Shown here piece by piece: positions 16,698-25,462 of a stretch of DNA of 64,000 nucleotides; position 1 is the first letter of the stretch, and every line of letters begins with the position of its first letter. Location: positions 186,001-250,000 of the forward strand of contig NZ_CP011273.1 in NCBI RefSeq assembly GCF_001610895.1, written 5' to 3'. This DNA is from Planctomyces sp. SH-PL62. GTDB lineage: Bacteria; Planctomycetota; Planctomycetia; Isosphaerales; Isosphaeraceae. The notes under the pieces are model-generated. The model was not told the DNA's origin, ran no database searches, and was given only the letters and a program-made list of their open reading frames with translations. The translations under genes and the position numbers were made by a program.

Positions 16698-19676
16698 ATG
16701 CCCATCCGCGTCTTCCCGTCTTCAGGTCGTTGGAGCCCCCTCGGTCGGGCGGTCGGACTTTCCCCCCGCCGCGCGGGCCGACGCCGGGCGAACGATCGCC
16801 GCCGGCCGACGATCGAAAACCTGGAGGTCCGATCGCTGCTCTCCACGATGTTCGTCGACGACGACTGGGCCGGCCTCTCGGCCGGGACCGTCGTCGACGG
16901 CAAGACCATCGGGACCGACGCCTTCGCGACCATCCAGGGCGCGATCTCCATGGCCGTCAACGGTGACGAGGTTCGGATCGCCGAGGGGACCTACTCCGGC
17001 GTCGTGACGATATCCAAGAGCCTGGACCTCGTCGGCGCCGGCGCGGACAAGGTCACCCTCGACGTCTCCGCCATCGCGTCCTCCTACGGCGTGAACATCA
17101 CCGCCTCGGAGGTCGGCCTCAGCGGGATGACCGTCAAGGGCTCGAAGGAGAACGCCAAGCTGAAGTACGGGATCTACTCCAGCGGCAAGTCGGACGTGAC
17201 CTTGCAGAATCTGGTCGTGCATTCCATGCCGTCCACGGGGGTCAACCTGATCGGCTCGACCGATTTCACGATCACGGGCGTGACCTCGCGCGACAACAAC
17301 GGGGCGGGGATCTTCCTCACCGACGTGAAGCGGGGCACCCTGACCGACGTGGCGACCTCGGGGAACGTCTGGACCGGGCTGGCCTTTTCGACGGCCGGCC
17401 GCTATCACGCGATCGGTATCGAGGGGGTGGTGATCGCGGGCGCGAGCACGTTCGGCGAGGCCGCCACGGCCAACGGCGGCGTGATGTTCGAGGAGTCCTC
17501 CTGGGACGACGTGGGCAAGGTCTACGACCCGTCGAACCCCTACCCGATCACCTTCAGCACCAACCCGGCCGACGGCGCCGACGTGACGTTCAGCACGACG
17601 ACCCCCCTGCCCTACGTCCTCTCGGGCCCGCAGGACGACGCCTGGTCGGTGCGTCGGCGGTTTTACGCGTCGCTGGATCAGGGGTTGGACGCGGCGTCCG
17701 GGGCGCCCGACCACTATCTGAATCACGACCGGGTGCTGGCGACGGTGGGAGCGTCCGGCGCGGCGCGGACGTTCACGGTGGGGCCGTACGCGACGATGAG
17801 CATCCAGGCGGCGATCGACGCGGCCGACGTCGGCGACACGGTGCACGTCCAGACCGGGACCTATGCCGAGAACCTCGCGATCGATCAGGCGATCACGCTC
17901 GAAGGCGCCGACGGCGCGATCCTCCAGCCCACCTCGGGCGCGGCGGTGGCGATCACCGGGATCGGCTCGGAGGCGAGCCCGATCGCCGTTCGCGGATTCC
18001 AGATCCTCGGCGGCGAGCAGGGCGTCCGGCTTCATGGGGAGGTGGGGGGGGTCGTCCTGGAGGATGTGCTGATCAGCGGGACGACCATCGGCGTCGACGC
18101 GAGCGACGGGGCGGCCGTCTCCGGCTTCCAACTCCGTTCCAGCGTGATCACCGGCAACGGCACGGGCCTCCTGATCGGCGAGGGGGCGGAAGAGATCTCC
18201 ATCAACTTCAGCCGGATCGTCGGCAACGCCTCGTCGGCCCTGACGAACCTGTCCGCGACGGCGGTCGACGCGGTCCACAACTGGTGGGGCTCCAACGCCG
18301 GGCCGGGCTCGTCCGCGACCGGCGCGGTCACGGCGGCGCCCTACATCGTCCTGAGCCTTTCGAATCCCGGGCCGCTCGTCGTCGGCGGATCGGCCGGGAT
18401 CACGGTCGATCTGAATCACGACTCGGCCGGGCAGGACGTCTCGGGCCTCGGCCGGATCCCGGGCCTGTCGTTGGTCCACCTCACGCCGGACCTCGGCTCG
18501 CTGAGCGAGGACTTGCTCGCGCTGGTCGACGGCGTCGGCTCGACCCTCTTCTCGGCCGGGAGGACGACGGGCCAGGCGACCGTGACAGCCAGCCTCGACG
18601 GCGCATCGGCGTCGACGTCGTTCGACGTCCTGAGCCCGCCGCTGTCCCTCGCCGGCCCGGCGTCCGTCGACCAGGGATCGACCTACACCCTGAGTCTCCT
18701 GAGCGACGGCTCGCCGGTCGACGTGGGCCTGTGGCGGATCGACTGGGGTGACGGGACGATCGACTTCGTTTCGGGCGGTCTCGCCACGGCGAGTCACGTC
18801 TACTCCGGCGTTCCCGGAGCCCGCACGATCTCCGCCACCGCGACGACGACCTCGGGCGTCTTCGACGCGCGGAATACGGTGTCCGTCCGGGTGCTGAACG
18901 TGGCGCCGACGGTGGCGATCGTGGGGGCTCCCGGCTCGCTGAACCAGGGCGAGTCGGTGGTTGCGCAGGCGGTGGGCGCGGACCTCGGCGGCGACGCGCT
19001 GACGTATGCGTGGACGGTCACCCGTGAAGGGGTGGTGGTCTTCACCGGCGACCAGGCGACGCTGGCGTTCGCGCCGGTGGTCCCGGGCGAGTACGTCGTG
19101 AGCGTGACGGCGAGCGACCCTCACGGAGCGTCGGGGCATGCCTCGCAGGCCGTCTCGGTGCTGAACGTGGCGCCGACGGTCGTTATCCCGCCGATCCCCG
19201 AGCAAATCGACGCCGCCGCGACCGTCTCGCTCACGGCCCAGGCGGCCGACGTCAATCCCTCGGCGGTCCTCACTTATGCGTGGACGGTCCTGCGCAACGG
19301 CACGGTGGTCGCGGTCGGCGACCGGGCCGTGCTCGACTTCACGCCGATCTTCCCCGGCGTGTACGAGGCCGTCGTGGAGGTCTCCGACGGTGAGGGGGGC
19401 CTGGTCGGCCGGTCGGTCGTCTTCACGGCCGTCACGGCCAACGCCCCCCCGGCCGTGCAGCAGTCGGTGCAGGATCTCGTGACGAGGACGGACGCCGTCG
19501 TCCGTGAGCAGGAGGTGCGCCTGGCCGCCCTGACCGCGCAGTATGGCGAGGCCCCGCCGCCGACGATCCGCCGACTCATGCAGCGGATCATCCAGTCGAC
19601 CGTCCGCATCCAGGCGATGACCAACCGTCGGATCTTCGCCATCCAGCGGACGTTCAGCCGGATGGCCCGCCGTTGA
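16698..19676 (+). CDS. Large secreted LEPR-XLL / beta-helix / PKD protein
   Basis: 992 residues. The N-terminus is arginine-rich with IENLEVRSLLST at residues 40-51, the LEPR-XLL-type motif found at the start of giant planctomycete surface proteins. Residues ~60-230 and ~360-520 are parallel beta-helix regions (FATIQGAISMAVNGDEVRIA, YATMSIQAAIDAADVGDTVH; IQAAIDAA repeats, DUF1565/NosD-like). Residues ~650-740 and two following blocks are PKD-like domains (DWGDGTIDF; TYAWTVTREG and TYAWTVLRNG are repeated). The last ~75 residues are a basic helical tail. Probably exported to the cell surface; polysaccharide binding is an inference. Confidence 0.85.
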   Translation: MPIRVFPSSGRWSPLGRAVGLSPRRAGRRRANDRRRPTIENLEVRSLLSTMFVDDDWAGLSAGTVVDGKTIGTDAFATIQGAISMAVNGDEVRIAEGTYSGVVTISKSLDLVGAGADKVTLDVSAIASSYGVNITASEVGLSGMTVKGSKENAKLKYGIYSSGKSDVTLQNLVVHSMPSTGVNLIGSTDFTITGVTSRDNNGAGIFLTDVKRGTLTDVATSGNVWTGLAFSTAGRYHAIGIEGVVIAGASTFGEAATANGGVMFEESSWDDVGKVYDPSNPYPITFSTNPADGADVTFSTTTPLPYVLSGPQDDAWSVRRRFYASLDQGLDAASGAPDHYLNHDRVLATVGASGAARTFTVGPYATMSIQAAIDAADVGDTVHVQTGTYAENLAIDQAITLEGADGAILQPTSGAAVAITGIGSEASPIAVRGFQILGGEQGVRLHGEVGGVVLEDVLISGTTIGVDASDGAAVSGFQLRSSVITGNGTGLLIGEGAEEISINFSRIVGNASSALTNLSATAVDAVHNWWGSNAGPGSSATGAVTAAPYIVLSLSNPGPLVVGGSAGITVDLNHDSAGQDVSGLGRIPGLSLVHLTPDLGSLSEDLLALVDGVGSTLFSAGRTTGQATVTASLDGASASTSFDVLSPPLSLAGPASVDQGSTYTLSLLSDGSPVDVGLWRIDWGDGTIDFVSGGLATASHVYSGVPGARTISATATTTSGVFDARNTVSVRVLNVAPTVAIVGAPGSLNQGESVVAQAVGADLGGDALTYAWTVTREGVVVFTGDQATLAFAPVVPGEYVVSVTASDPHGASGHASQAVSVLNVAPTVVIPPIPEQIDAAATVSLTAQAADVNPSAVLTYAWTVLRNGTVVAVGDRAVLDFTPIFPGVYEAVVEVSDGEGGLVGRSVVFTAVTANAPPAVQQSVQDLVTRTDAVVREQEVRLAALTAQYGEAPPPTIRRLMQRIIQSTVRIQAMTNRRIFAIQRTFSRMARR

Positions 19677-19698
19677 GCGGATCGAGGCGGAGGAATCC

Positions 19699-19732
19699 CG
19701 AGGTCCGCGCCCGACGCCGGGCGCGGACCTCG
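19699..19732. terminator. Bidirectional terminator hairpin
   Basis: CGAGGTCCGCGCCC and GGGCGCGGACCTCG form a perfect 14-bp stem with a 6-nt loop between two convergent genes (the LEPR-XLL protein and glgC). U tract weak. Confidence 0.65.
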
Positions 19733-19876
19733 ACGTGGCGACGAACGCCGGCGCGATGGGCCGCGGCGAGACGGCGGATACGGTCGTGATCGAATCGACT
19801 CTCTGCCGTTCCGAACACCGTCGCTCTCGCCGTGGCTCCTCGCGCCGGCGGAGATCCCTCGCGATCCACGGCGGCT

Positions 19877-21115
19877 TCAAGCGAAGCGTTCGAGGTCCTC
19901 GTCCTTGGAGACGACGGTGACGCCCGCCGGGGTGATGGTGAAGCCGTGCTCGATGTCGAGCTGGCGGTCCCAGCCGATGGTGAAGCCCGGGGGGACGCGG
20001 ACGTACTTGTCGATGATGGCGTTTCGGACGCGGGCGTGTCGGCCGACCTCGACGCCGTCGAACAGGATGGAATCCTCGACGAGCGAGTAGCTGCGGACGC
20101 GGACGGCGGGCGAGAGGATGCTCCGGAAGACCTGGCCCCCCGAGACGATCACCCCCTGGCAGACGATCGAGCCGAACGCCGCGCCGCGACGGTCGGGGTC
20201 GGTGTGGACGAATTTCGGGGGGGGGGAGGCGGGCTGGTAGGTGTGGATCGGCCACTCGCGGTCGTACAGGTTGAGGGTCGGGTCGACGGCGATGAGGTCC
20301 ATGCTGGTCTGGAAGTAGGCGTCGAGGGTGCCGACGTCGCGCCAGTAGGCGGCCGTCTTGCGGTTCTCGTCGCGGAACGGATAGGCGACGACGCGCATCC
20401 CCTCCTGGACCATCCGGGGGATGATGTCGCGGCCGAAGTCGTGGCCGCTGGCTTCCTTCCTCGCCGCGTCGCGGAAGAGCAGCTCGTACATGACGTCGGT
20501 GTTGAAGACGTAGATGCCCATCGAGGCGAGGGCCTGGTCGGGATGGCCGGGCATGGGGGGCGGGTCCTTGGGCTTCTCGACGAAGCTGGTGATCCGCCCC
20601 TCGTCGTCGGTCCCCATGACGCCGAAATCGCGGGCGGCGGCCAGCGTGGAGGGCTGGCAGGCGACGGTCAGGTCGGCCTTGCGTTCGCGATGGAAGTCGA
20701 TCATGCGGGCGTAATTCATCTTATAGATATGGTCGCCGGCCAGGATGATCGTGTCGCGGGGGGCGGCCTTCTCGATCGTGTAGACGTTCTGGTAGATGGC
20801 GTCGGCCGTCCCCTGATACCAGGCCTCGGTGAGCCGCTGCTGGGGCGGGATGACCTCGATGTACTCGTCCAGCTCGCGGCAGAGGAAGTTCCAACCCTGG
20901 TCGATATGGCGATTGAGGCTGGTGGCCTTGTACTGGGTGGGGACCAGGATGCGCCTGATGTCGGAATTGATGCAGTTGGATAGGGTGAAGTCGATGATCC
21001 GGTAGATGCCCCCGAACGGGACCGCCGGCTTGGCGCGGTCTCGCGTCAGGGGGTCCAGCCGCGTCCCCCGCCCGCCCGCCAGAACGATGGCCAGCACGTC
21101 GCGATACACCGTCAC
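19877..21115 (-). CDS. glgC: Glucose-1-phosphate adenylyltransferase
   Basis: 412 residues, full family length. VLAIVLAGGRGTRLDPLTRD at the N-terminus is the nucleotide-binding motif; AKPAVPFGGIYRIIDFTLSN is the GlgC signature. The middle contains WYQGTADAIYQN and ILAGDHIYKM, and the C-terminal part is a left-handed beta-helix (hexapeptide-like: VRVRSYSLVEDSILFDGVEV). The enzyme makes ADP-glucose from ATP and glucose-1-phosphate, the committed step of glycogen synthesis. Divergent from the alkaline phosphatase gene. Confidence 0.96.
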   Translation of the reverse strand: MTVYRDVLAIVLAGGRGTRLDPLTRDRAKPAVPFGGIYRIIDFTLSNCINSDIRRILVPTQYKATSLNRHIDQGWNFLCRELDEYIEVIPPQQRLTEAWYQGTADAIYQNVYTIEKAAPRDTIILAGDHIYKMNYARMIDFHRERKADLTVACQPSTLAAARDFGVMGTDDEGRITSFVEKPKDPPPMPGHPDQALASMGIYVFNTDVMYELLFRDAARKEASGHDFGRDIIPRMVQEGMRVVAYPFRDENRKTAAYWRDVGTLDAYFQTSMDLIAVDPTLNLYDREWPIHTYQPASPPPKFVHTDPDRRGAAFGSIVCQGVIVSGGQVFRSILSPAVRVRSYSLVEDSILFDGVEVGRHARVRNAIIDKYVRVPPGFTIGWDRQLDIEHGFTITPAGVTVVSKDEDLERFA

Positions 21116-21437
21116 GCCTCCGATCGCACTCGACCAGCCGAAACGGGGACGACCTCGCCGCCTCTATTCTGCCCGAGGCGACGCGCCGATCCAACCGGCG
21201 ACCGCCCCGGCCTTCCTCGCTCCCGCTGGGCGCTGCGGAACCGGCCGCGCATCCGTTAGACTGTCCTTCGGGCGGGGCCGCCGTCCCTCCTCCGAAAGCT
21301 CACCGATCCTCCCGCCGATCTTCGCGAGGCGTTCGTATGCTGGGCCCAGGCCCGGGACCGGGGCGGCGTCGCGTCGTCGTCGACGTCCCGCCCGCAGGCG
21401 TCCCGGGGTATCGCAGACTCGAAAGGCTCGAAGTTTG
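21116..21437. other. Divergent intergenic region glgC / phosphatase
   Basis: Must contain both promoters. I see no repeat, hairpin or convincing small gene; open frames here are shadows with arginine/proline-rich composition. Confidence 0.4.
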
Positions 21438-23180
21438 ATGATCCGACACGCATCTCAACCCGTTCGCATGACGGCCGTCTCGATCGCGGCGGCCCTGCTG
21501 GCCTGGGGCGGCCCCCGCGCCGCGCAGGCCGAGGACCGCCTGAAGGAATTGCAGACGGAGTATTCGAACTCCGTCGCCGAGAAGCGCGACCGCGTGTATC
21601 ACTTCGGGTCGCAGGGCCCCGGCGACGTCTACTCGAACCACGGCAGCCATTCCAACCGCCAGATCCCCGTCTACACCTGGGGGACCAAGGCCGACCTCGG
21701 CCTGATCACCGGCTCCGCGAGCAGCTATCGCGACCCGGAGAAGCTCAAGGCGATCTACGGCTACGTGCCCGAGAACACCGTCAACCCCGACGCCGAATAC
21801 GCCGACCAGAGCGACATCCGCAAGGTCCTGGAGTCGGCCGCCGTCAAGGGCGCCAAGCACGTCTTCATCGTCTGGTTCGACGGCATGGACTGGGTCGCCA
21901 CCCAGGCCGCCGCGATCGCCAAGTCGAACAAGGTCTACACCGAGGGGAAGGGCTCGGGCCTGATTTTCCAGGACTACGCGGCCCCGGGCTCCAACCCCCA
22001 GTACGGCTACGTCGTCACCAGCCCGACGTATGACAAGAGCGACCTCGACGTCGACGCCCAGACGGTCAAGATCCCCAAGGGGAGCATGAAGGGGGGCTAC
22101 GACGTCCAGATCGCCGGCCCGAACCCCTGGACCCCCGGCCCGCTCGGCGCCAAGGCCCCCGGCTACTTCAAGGGTCAATCGGCCAACGAGGCCGACCGCG
22201 AGGGTGTGAAGTCCGTCGGCCGGATCCTCCACGCCTACACCGACTCTTCCCAGAGCGCCGCCGAGATCGTCAGCGGGGTCAAGTCGTACAACAACAGCGT
22301 CAACGTGAGCGACGACGGACGTCCGGTCCCCACCATCTTCCACGACCTCCAGGCCCAGGGCTGGAAGACCGGCACCGTGACGAGCGTGCCGTTCCCCCAC
22401 GCCTCGCCCGCCGGCATGTACGCCCAGAACGTCTACCGCGACGATTATCAGGACCTGGCCCGGACCATGCTCGGCATCCCGAGCGTCATCCAGGAGGCCC
22501 TGGGGGCGCCCCAGTATCCCGGCCTCGACGTCGTGATCGGGATGGGCTACGGCGTCATGATGGAGCCCGCGCACCTCAAGCGGCAGGGCAAGAACGCGGT
22601 CGAAGGCCACCTGTTCATCGCCGAGGCCGACCGCGCCGCGATCAACGTGAAGAACGGCGGCAAGTACACGGTCGTCGAGACCAAGCTCGGCGTCAACGGC
22701 GGCGAGGCCCTCCAGCGCGCCGCGGACGAGGCCGCCCGGGCGGGCACCCGCCTCTTCGGCTTCTTCGGCGAGAAGGGACTGGACCATCTCCCCTTCCGCA
22801 CCGCCGACGGCAACTTCGACCCCTCCCCCAACCCCTCGAAGGAGGGCAGGCAAGCGGTCGGCCTCCCCTACTCCAAGGAAGTCCTCGACTCCCAGCCGAC
22901 CCTCGCCCAGATGACCGACGCCGCGCTCACGGTCCTCGCCAGGCCCGACGAGAAGTTCATCCTGTTCGTCGAGGCCGGCGACGTCGACTTCGCGCTCCAC
23001 GCCAACAACCTGGACAACGCCGTCGGCGCCGTCCACAGCGGCGACGCCGCCATTCGGCGGATCATCCACTGGGTCGAGACCCAGAGCAACTGGGACGACT
23101 CCGTCCTGCTCGTCTCGTCCGACCACGGCCACTACCTGGTGATCGACAAGCCCGAAGGCCTGCTCTCGCCCGGCCGCTGA
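21438..23180 (+). CDS. Secreted alkaline phosphatase family protein
   Basis: 580 residues. Signal peptide MIRHASQPVRMTAVSIAAAL ending near AQAED. Alkaline phosphatase superfamily motifs follow: FIVWFDGMDW (metal Asp), AYTDSSQSAAEIVSG with the nucleophile Ser in the TDS triad position, FVEAGDVDFALHANNLDNAV (metal ligands) and VSSDHGHY (Asp-His pair). It would hydrolyse phosphate monoesters in the periplasm or outside. The start at 21438 is chosen because it gives the signal peptide directly; the frame extends upstream without it. A strong terminator follows. Confidence 0.9.
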   Translation: MIRHASQPVRMTAVSIAAALLAWGGPRAAQAEDRLKELQTEYSNSVAEKRDRVYHFGSQGPGDVYSNHGSHSNRQIPVYTWGTKADLGLITGSASSYRDPEKLKAIYGYVPENTVNPDAEYADQSDIRKVLESAAVKGAKHVFIVWFDGMDWVATQAAAIAKSNKVYTEGKGSGLIFQDYAAPGSNPQYGYVVTSPTYDKSDLDVDAQTVKIPKGSMKGGYDVQIAGPNPWTPGPLGAKAPGYFKGQSANEADREGVKSVGRILHAYTDSSQSAAEIVSGVKSYNNSVNVSDDGRPVPTIFHDLQAQGWKTGTVTSVPFPHASPAGMYAQNVYRDDYQDLARTMLGIPSVIQEALGAPQYPGLDVVIGMGYGVMMEPAHLKRQGKNAVEGHLFIAEADRAAINVKNGGKYTVVETKLGVNGGEALQRAADEAARAGTRLFGFFGEKGLDHLPFRTADGNFDPSPNPSKEGRQAVGLPYSKEVLDSQPTLAQMTDAALTVLARPDEKFILFVEAGDVDFALHANNLDNAVGAVHSGDAAIRRIIHWVETQSNWDDSVLLVSSDHGHYLVIDKPEGLLSPGR

Positions 23181-23228
23181 TCCCCGGCGGCCTCGCACCC
23201 CACCCGCCGGCCGAACCGCACCGCACCA

Positions 23229-23261
23229 CGGCCGCCGCGCTCCTGCGCGGCGGCCGTTTTT
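23229..23261 (+). terminator. Rho-independent terminator of the phosphatase gene
   Basis: CGGCCGCCGCGC and GCGCGGCGGCCG form a perfect 12-bp stem with a TCCT loop, followed directly by TTTTT. Confidence 0.92.
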
Positions 23262-23280
23262 CGTGCGCCCCGACCCCTGC

Positions 23281-23362
23281 CATACGCAGTTGCTTTGGTG
23301 ACTCGCCTTTACCGAGCGGCCGTGGCGCCCAATGGTCGGTGATCGAGGCAATTTGGTATCAG
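23281..23362 (+). repeat. Dispersed ~80-bp intergenic repeat, copy 2
   Basis: Begins CATACGCAGTTGCTTTGGTG and continues to GGTCGGTGATCGAGG and AATTTGGTATCA. Aligns end to end with 1473-1551 with scattered substitutions. It lies 20 bp after the terminator of the phosphatase gene. Confidence 0.7.
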
Positions 23363-23606
23363 GCGTCAGGTGAATGCAGAGGAGATTTGATGAAATGACC
23401 GATTCGACGTCATGCATTGAATCGGGATTGCGCGGTGCATTGCACGGACTTGAAGCCGATCCGACCCGGCTTGAATCGTCTCATCTCATCTCGTATGAGG
23501 CCGGGCGGAAGATGAGCGAACGACGAGGGCCGAAAGTGATGGACGCCGCGTCACGCCCGAGGGGCGGGGGCCGCCGGGAGGGGGCGGGACGGGACGCGGC
23601 GGCGGC

Positions 23607-24008
23607 TCAGGAGAGGAGCTCGGCGAGCTTCTTGACGTTCTCGACGCCGACCTTGGCGACCAGCGGCTTGAGGGCGCGAAGGGCGTCGATGAGGTCTCCT
23701 TCGCCCGCGGGGGAGATCCGGGGAGGGGCGAGATAGCCCTCGACGGCGGCCCTGGGGCGGCGTCCCCGGCGCGGGGCCTCGCCGGCCTTGCGCCTGGTCT
23801 GCGACTTGTAGGCGGAAATCTGCTGCCGGGGGATCTCCTTGCCGTACTCGGTCCTGACGAATTCATCGATGGAGCTGATGTCGTCGTGACCTTCGGCCAG
23901 CGCGTTGCGCACGGCCTGCGCGTTGGAAATCGCGCCGCCCTCGCTCGGGGCGGTCGTCTCTTCGGCCATCTCGGGTACTTCGACGACGGACTTGGATTTG
24001 CGGCTCAT
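23607..24008 (-). CDS. Small putative DNA-binding protein
   Basis: 133 residues, basic. MSRKSKSVVEVPEM is followed by a helical domain, AQAVRNALAEGHDDISSIDE then FVRTEYGKEIPRQQISAYKS, which has the shape of a winged-helix-like fold (compare proteins with SEAVRDYL...VSNYK). A basic linker (RRKAGEAPRRGRRPR) follows, then a short C-terminal helix (ALKPLVAKVGVENVKKLAEL). Planctomycete genomes carry many small proteins of this layout, usually annotated hypothetical; DNA binding is my inference. The start at 24008 is chosen over a longer frame whose extra residues are unlike protein. A dyad lies ~150 bp upstream. Confidence 0.7.
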   Translation of the reverse strand: MSRKSKSVVEVPEMAEETTAPSEGGAISNAQAVRNALAEGHDDISSIDEFVRTEYGKEIPRQQISAYKSQTRRKAGEAPRRGRRPRAAVEGYLAPPRISPAGEGDLIDALRALKPLVAKVGVENVKKLAELLS

Positions 24009-24496
24009 AGGCGTCTCCGTGGAAGAAAGAATGCGGGGCGGCCCGTTATGCAGGGCGGGAGCGGATCCGGGGATTCGCGAGTCATTCGGTCGCCGGGGGA
24101 GAGATCGCCTCGCAGAGGTGAAGCCTCTGTCGGCCGATCCGGCATGTACCTCAAGATAACTCATACGTTATCCAGGATGGGCCCCGATTTCAATATAGGC
24201 GCTTGCGCAAACGAGCCCGATCCTTCGCTTCGGGAAGGGTGTTGTCGGGGCCGGGGTGTCCGGCTCGGAACGACGCTCGGAGCCGGGATCGCGCCGCGGT
24301 GAATGAGTCCGCTCTCGCCTGCGGTTGTGCGTGGAATCCTTGGATGCGATGATTATATCCGGGCCGGCTATTCAATCGAATGGGCGTCGATCCGTCCCCG
24401 GGACGCCTCGATCGGTCGAGGCGCAAGGGGCCGAGGCGGCGTATCCGAATCCGCCGACGCGGGCTCGTCGCCCGCCCGCGGCGGTGTCCGATCCGA
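24009..24496. other. Intergenic region upstream of small DNA-binding-like gene
   Basis: 488 bp. It contains an AT-rich dyad at 24155-24172 and otherwise nothing recognisable. The 3' end of the endonuclease/exonuclease/phosphatase gene borders it on the other side. Confidence 0.4.
24155..24172. promoter_or_regulatory. Dyad, possible operator
   Basis: GATAAC-TCATAC-GTTATC is an inverted repeat with 6-bp arms and a 6-bp spacer, AT-rich in a GC-rich context. It lies ~150 bp upstream of the gene at 24008 on the minus strand. An operator role is inferred only. Confidence 0.3.
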
Positions 24497-25309
24497 TCAG
24501 CGATCCGTGGGGAATCGCAGGTCGACGAAGACCGGCTGGTGGTCGGACGCGATCGTCTCGACGTCCACGCGAGCCGACCCGGCGACGAGGCCGGCGGCGA
24601 GCGGCCCGGACGTGAAGACGTAGTCGATCCGCGCCGAACGAGTCCCATGCACGCCGATCGTGTCTCCCGGGCCTTTCCCGGCGACGGTCCAGGCGTCGAT
24701 GAAACGGGGACCGGGCTCGGGCGCCGTGAGGGTCCGGTAGTCGGCCGAGTCGGGGCGGAGGTTGAAGTCGCCCATCACGACCCAGGGGTCGGGGCTCGCG
24801 GCGACGATCTCGCGCACCCTGGCGACCTGGAGCGCCCGATCGGCCCCGGAGTCATGGGCCAGGTGGGTGACGTAGACCCGCAACGGCTTGCCGTCGACGT
24901 CGAGCCGACATTCCAGGAGCCCGCGAGGTTCGGCCTTGTCGCGCCCTTCGGACCTCGGCAGGCGATGGTTCGTGTGGCCCACGATGGGGAACCGCGTCAC
25001 CAGGGCGACGCCGTAGCTCCCCTCCCCTCTGAGCAGGTTCGGCCCGAAGGCGAAGTTGCCGCCCAGCTCCTTCCCGAGCTGCTCCGCCTGATCCACGCCG
25101 CCGCTCCGGTCGCCGAACCGGACGTCGATCTCCTGGAACGCGATCACGTCGGCGCCCCGGACCACGTCGGCGACGCGCTTGAGGTCGAGCTTGCCGTCGG
25201 TCCCCTCGCCGTGATGGATGTTGAAGGTGGCCAGCTTGATCACGTCCTGCGCCCCGGCCAAGGCGGGCGACAGGAGGAGTCCGAAGGATAGCGCGAGGCG
25301 ACGGATCAC
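24497..25309 (-). CDS. Exported endonuclease/exonuclease/phosphatase family protein
   Basis: 270 residues. MIRRLALSFGLLLSPALAGA is a signal peptide. The EEP fold motifs are in order: KLATFNIHHGEG (Asn), DVIAFQEIDV (metal Glu), VYVTHLAHDSG (His), WVVMGDFNLRPDS (Asp/Asn) and ASDHQPVFVDL (Asp-His). This superfamily includes nucleases, sphingomyelinases and phosphatases acting with Mg2+; the substrate is undetermined, and secretion favours a hydrolase of phosphodiesters or phospholipids. It is downstream of the DUF1559 gene in the same direction, but well separated. Confidence 0.88.
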   Translation of the reverse strand: MIRRLALSFGLLLSPALAGAQDVIKLATFNIHHGEGTDGKLDLKRVADVVRGADVIAFQEIDVRFGDRSGGVDQAEQLGKELGGNFAFGPNLLRGEGSYGVALVTRFPIVGHTNHRLPRSEGRDKAEPRGLLECRLDVDGKPLRVYVTHLAHDSGADRALQVARVREIVAASPDPWVVMGDFNLRPDSADYRTLTAPEPGPRFIDAWTVAGKGPGDTIGVHGTRSARIDYVFTSGPLAAGLVAGSARVDVETIASDHQPVFVDLRFPTDR

Positions 25310-25462
25310 GGGTAAGGCTCCTTGAGGGACGGGAAACGAAAGAGGGCCTTTCAGCCGTCCTCCGCCCCCGGCGTCGGGGGGAGAGGGGCGGCGAAGGCCC
25401 CGGATCGCGGCCCCCTCACGCGTGGCGAGGGGGAGATGTTGGAACGACGGCCTCCGCCTGGA

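Larger units (their letters stand above)
23181..23606. other. Intergenic region with terminator and repeat
   Basis: Between the phosphatase gene and the convergent small DNA-binding-like gene. It holds the terminator at 23229-23261 and the ~80-bp dispersed repeat at 23281-23362. The stretch 23363-23600 is AT-richer than its surroundings (GAGATTTGATGAAATGACC) and contains no convincing gene. Confidence 0.5.

Noticed and set aside
16722-20255. Minus-strand open frame of more than 1100 codons
   Set aside because: Antisense to the LEPR-XLL/PKD protein and part of glgC; Asp/Arg/His-rich with no domain.
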